Assembly: GCA_015233485.1 (NCBI GenBank)
Contig: JADFXO010000191.1
Location: forward strand, 1-7,446
Origin: Nitrospirota bacterium
GTDB lineage: Bacteria > Nitrospirota > Thermodesulfovibrionia > Thermodesulfovibrionales > Magnetobacteriaceae
DNA length: 7,446 nucleotides
Reading direction: 5' to 3'
Both the position numbers and the translations under genes were made by a program. Position 1 is the stretch's first letter; every line of letters begins with the position of its first letter. Below, in pieces: positions 5,192 through 7,446 of the stretch. The notes under the pieces are model-generated. The model searched no databases. It was not told where the DNA came from and saw only the letters and a program-made list of their open reading frames with translations.

Positions 5192-7192
5192 TTAGGCTAT
5201 TTTTCTCTCTATCGCTGTCAGGAGGTTGATTATTTCTTTGCTCATTGGGCCTATTTGTAAGTATTGATTCTCTGCCCCTGCCGCATCTCCAGAGTTTTTC
5301 AGCGTGACGATTTGTTTTACTACCGAGTGGAGTTCTTCATGGATTGTTTCTAACTTTTGCATTTCCGGCAGTTGGCCGTAATTATCGATTCCCTTGGAAT
5401 ATAGCCATTTGCCGAGGTCGCAGTCCTTATGCGATACGGCCTGTGCCTCAGTAAGGCTCTCCTTACCGTCGAGAAAGTCTCTCAACCTGCTTTTCCACAA
5501 GAGGTGTTTGCTTCTCGCATTGGAAAAGTCGAATGACTCGGCGATGCCTTTATTGGCAGGGTGGGGCGTATGGGGTCTTGGCGCTGGTTTAGCGTGGGCG
5601 GGTTGATGAGCGATTTGTTGAATTAATTTGGGTTTTCTTGCCGGGGTGCGCCTCTGGTTTGCGGTCATTTCGCCTGTTTTAAAGAAACTTATTGCGCTTT
5701 GCAGCTCATCTGCCAGCGAGTTTAACTCTTCGGATGTGGAGGCCAGCTCCTCGGCCGATGCGGCGTTTTGTTGTATCACATGGTCAAGCTGCTGCAGTGC
5801 CCTGTTTATCTGCTGCCCCCCTGTGTTTTGTTCATTGCTGGCAGCAGCGATTTCCTGAACCAGTTCGGATGTCTTTCGGATGTCGGGCACCAGTTTTGTC
5901 AGCATATCTCCTGCGTTTTCAGCTATGACGACGCTTGTTGCCGACAACTGGGTTATCTCACCAGCGGCTTTTTGTGAACGCTCGGCAAGTTTTCTCACCT
6001 CAGAGGCCACAACCGCAAATCCCTTGCCGTGTTCCCCTGCACGGGCTGCTTCTATCGCGGCATTTAAGGCCAGGAGGTTTGTCTGTCTGGCGATTTCCTC
6101 TATGATAGATATTTTGGTTGCTATTTCCTTCATGGCGGTCACCGCGTCTGTCACGGATTTGCCGCTTACAGCCGCGTCTTTGGACGATTTTGACGCCAGT
6201 CTTTCTGTCTGCACCGCGTTATCTGTGTTTTGCTGTATGTTGGAACTCATCTGCTCCATCGACGACGATGTCTCCTCTACGGACGCCGCCTGTTCAATGG
6301 TTCCACGGGAAAGTCCCTCCGCTGCCGAACTAAGCTCACTGCTGCCGGCAGTGACGCCTTCCGCGGTAACTCTCAAATTGGATATAACCTCTTTCAACTT
6401 ATCCGTCATGTTTTTCATAGCGCGTAGAAGTCTGCTGATTTCGTCGTTGCCGTCAACTTCGATTTCTACTGTCAGGTCGCCGTCAGCCAGGCTGTTCGCC
6501 ACGTTAAGGCCCTTGAAAAGTGAATTGGTGATATTGCGTATTATAAGCGCCGCGATAATTATCGACAGCAACACCATAGCTGCGATAACGCCTAATGTAG
6601 TATTGCGCGACGACTTATACTTTTTATTCCCTTCGTTCTGAAATTCCGACATTGCCGCAGCCTGTTTTTCTTGTAAAAATTTTACGATTCCATCGATGCT
6701 GTCAGTCGGGGCCCTGTCAATACCTTTTACAAGCTTGTCTACAACCTTGTAGCTCTCGGCGTTGTCCGAGCTGTAATTCTTAAGGGCCTCCTTATATTTT
6801 ACGCCCAGTTCACCATGCACTTTCAATGCCTCGTCAACAGCTGATGATTGAAGTCCGAGATTTTCCATAATCGTTTTCAATTTCTTCAGGTTTTCCTGAA
6901 CGTCTTCCTCACGTTTGGCAAAACCTCCCGTATATTTTTTAAATGCATCCGGATCGCTGCCTCTCAACAAAATATCTTTCCACTCCTGCACTTGTTTCTT
7001 AAAGGTAACCTGGGCCTCCCTTGCCGTGTCAACGCCTTCCGAAAACATTTTAGCCTTATCCAGACCGCTTTTTAACAAACCGTTTGTCGCGGAGGTACTG
7101 CTAACGCCACAAATTCCTACAGTTACCGTCATCAAAGAAATAAACGCTATTAACAGATACAACCGTGTGGAAATAGAAAGATTCTTCAACAT
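5192..7192 (-). CDS. Methyl-accepting chemotaxis protein with C-terminal CZB zinc-binding domain
   Basis: This is a transmembrane chemoreceptor that would signal through CheW and CheA. Of 666 residues, the first membrane helix is at about 11-31. A mostly helical periplasmic sensor region (about 32-195, probably of the four-helix-bundle type) follows, then the second membrane helix at about 200-218. A HAMP domain is at about 219-272, with the signalling coiled coil beyond it. The conserved hairpin tip is at about 365-407 (IARQTNLLALNAAIEAARAG, then FAVVASEVRKLAERS). Residues 524-548 form a His/Pro/Ala-rich linker. The C-terminal CZB domain (about 557-666) carries the family signature: H563 with W566, CDLGKW at 591-596, and HEELH at 618-622, so H563, C591, H618 and H622 are the expected zinc ligands. 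CZB receptors are linked to zinc or hypochlorous acid sensing. There is no C-terminal CheR-binding NWETF-type pentapeptide. AAGGGGGAG before the ATG supports the start. Confidence 0.93.
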   Translation of the reverse strand: MLKNLSISTRLYLLIAFISLMTVTVGICGVSSTSATNGLLKSGLDKAKMFSEGVDTAREAQVTFKKQVQEWKDILLRGSDPDAFKKYTGGFAKREEDVQENLKKLKTIMENLGLQSSAVDEALKVHGELGVKYKEALKNYSSDNAESYKVVDKLVKGIDRAPTDSIDGIVKFLQEKQAAAMSEFQNEGNKKYKSSRNTTLGVIAAMVLLSIIIAALIIRNITNSLFKGLNVANSLADGDLTVEIEVDGNDEISRLLRAMKNMTDKLKEVISNLRVTAEGVTAGSSELSSAAEGLSRGTIEQAASVEETSSSMEQMSSNIQQNTDNAVQTERLASKSSKDAAVSGKSVTDAVTAMKEIATKISIIEEIARQTNLLALNAAIEAARAGEHGKGFAVVASEVRKLAERSQKAAGEITQLSATSVVIAENAGDMLTKLVPDIRKTSELVQEIAAASNEQNTGGQQINRALQQLDHVIQQNAASAEELASTSEELNSLADELQSAISFFKTGEMTANQRRTPARKPKLIQQIAHQPAHAKPAPRPHTPHPANKGIAESFDFSNARSKHLLWKSRLRDFLDGKESLTEAQAVSHKDCDLGKWLYSKGIDNYGQLPEMQKLETIHEELHSVVKQIVTLKNSGDAAGAENQYLQIGPMSKEIINLLTAIERKIA

Positions 7193-7194
7193 AA

Positions 7195-7203
7195 CTCCCC
7201 CTT
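7195..7203 (-). promoter_or_regulatory. Ribosome binding site of the chemoreceptor gene
   Basis: On the minus strand, AAGGGGGAG ends two bases before the ATG, with its purine-rich core at a usable distance. Together with the N-terminal membrane helix that begins about ten residues in, it supports this start. Confidence 0.6.
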
Positions 7204-7231
7204 CAAATCATTTCAGCATTTGCCTGGCCTA

Positions 7232-7250
7232 CTCAGCAGCCTAAGCTGAG
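7232..7250. repeat. Inverted repeat at the presumed 5' end of the chemoreceptor transcript
   Basis: CTCAGC (7232-7237) and GCTGAG (7245-7250) form a perfect 6-bp dyad around a 7-base centre. It lies just downstream of the predicted -10 and roughly 40 bases before the ATG. It could act as an operator or as a 5' hairpin in the mRNA. The sequence alone does not decide between the two. Confidence 0.4.
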
Positions 7251-7254
7251 ACAC

Positions 7255-7284
7255 AGTGTATGTTTTTGAATATAAAATTGTCAA
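7255..7284 (-). promoter_or_regulatory. Candidate sigma-70 promoter of the chemoreceptor gene
   Basis: On the minus strand, a perfect TTGACA lies at 7284-7279. After 18 bp, TACACT lies at 7260-7255 (4 of 6 to TATAAT). Transcription would start near 7248, leaving a leader of about 55 nt. I saw no sigma-28 (flagellar) type promoter here. Confidence 0.5.
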
Positions 7285-7295
7285 TAGTACAAATG

Positions 7296-7321
7296 CGTAT
7301 ACAGCGTGTACGTACGTGTAC
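7296..7321. repeat. Three CGTRTAC heptamers in tandem
   Basis: CGTATAC (7296-7302), CGTGTAC (7305-7311) and CGTGTAC (7315-7321) repeat at steps of 9 and 10 bp, about one helical turn. They lie just upstream of the -35 of the chemoreceptor promoter, as expected for a transcription-factor binding array. No specific regulator can be named. Confidence 0.4.
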
Positions 7322-7427
7322 AGGCAAGGTTGCTTATTATTCGGCAGTTAATTTCCTAATCAGCATGTCTGAGCGTTCGGTATAAGGATGCGTCAGGCCT
7401 ATTCTTAAACAAGGCACAGAAAAAGAT

Positions 7428-7446
7428 AAAAGATTGAAGGCATGAG
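7428..7446. repeat. Start of a second dispersed-repeat copy, cut by the window edge
   Basis: The last 19 bases of the window are identical to 5088-5106 and in the same orientation. The hairpin part of the unit would lie beyond the edge. The two copies flank the chemoreceptor gene as direct repeats about 2.3 kb apart. Confidence 0.6.

Noticed and set aside
5880..6641. A 253-codon open frame on the plus strand opposite the chemoreceptor gene
   Set aside because: It is antisense to the conserved MCP signalling domain, has no ribosome binding site or family motif, and is explained by the codon pattern of the real gene.
7232..7321. CRISPR-like or origin iteron array upstream of the chemoreceptor
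   Set aside because: The units are only 7 bases, three in number, with 2-3 base gaps. There are no spacers, DnaA boxes or replication genes nearby.
7293..7385. A 30-codon plus-strand frame (MRIQRV...) upstream of the chemoreceptor gene
   Set aside because: There is no ribosome binding site, it spans the CGTRTAC array, and the length is expected by chance.

Overview
The window looks like chromosomal DNA from a Gram-negative bacterium of moderate GC content. An outer-membrane LPS-assembly protein (LptD) shows that there is an outer membrane with lipopolysaccharide. A transmembrane chemoreceptor with a cytoplasmic zinc-binding domain implies chemotaxis. IMP synthesis is encoded by two separate genes instead of a fused PurH. 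Split purH genes, a long stand-alone AICAR transformylase and GC-hairpin dispersed repeats would fit a Desulfobacterota- or Nitrospirota-like genome. That assignment is a guess, because no rRNA or other marker gene is present.

Layout, left to right. Bases 1-188 hold at most the 3' tail of an unidentified plus-strand gene (3-122) cut by the window edge. lptD lies on the minus strand (189-2234). A 95-bp AT-rich intergenic region (2235-2329) carries outward-facing promoter elements for lptD and for a plus-strand operon of three genes. These are an IMP cyclohydrolase domain protein (2330-2926, TTG start), a DUF89-family metal-dependent phosphatase (2923-3771, ATGA overlap), and a stand-alone AICAR transformylase (3782-5077, with its Shine-Dalgarno on the previous stop codon). 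A 114-bp convergent gap (5078-5191) contains a repeat with two strong GC hairpins and a third hairpin next to the stop codon of the following gene. A methyl-accepting chemotaxis protein with a C-terminal CZB zinc-binding domain lies on the minus strand (5192-7192). Its upstream region (7193-7446) has a perfect TTGACA -35, an inverted repeat at the presumed transcript start, and three CGTRTAC heptamers about one helical turn apart. The right edge of the window begins a second copy of the dispersed repeat.

How the genes work together. The two purH pieces catalyse the last two steps of de novo purine synthesis: AICAR to FAICAR (transformylase) and FAICAR to IMP (cyclohydrolase). The DUF89 gene sits between them and is apparently translationally coupled to both. 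That makes it a candidate housekeeping ('damage-control') phosphatase for a purine-pathway phosphometabolite. This arrangement is the most interesting thing in the window. lptD and the chemoreceptor show no functional link to the operon beyond position.
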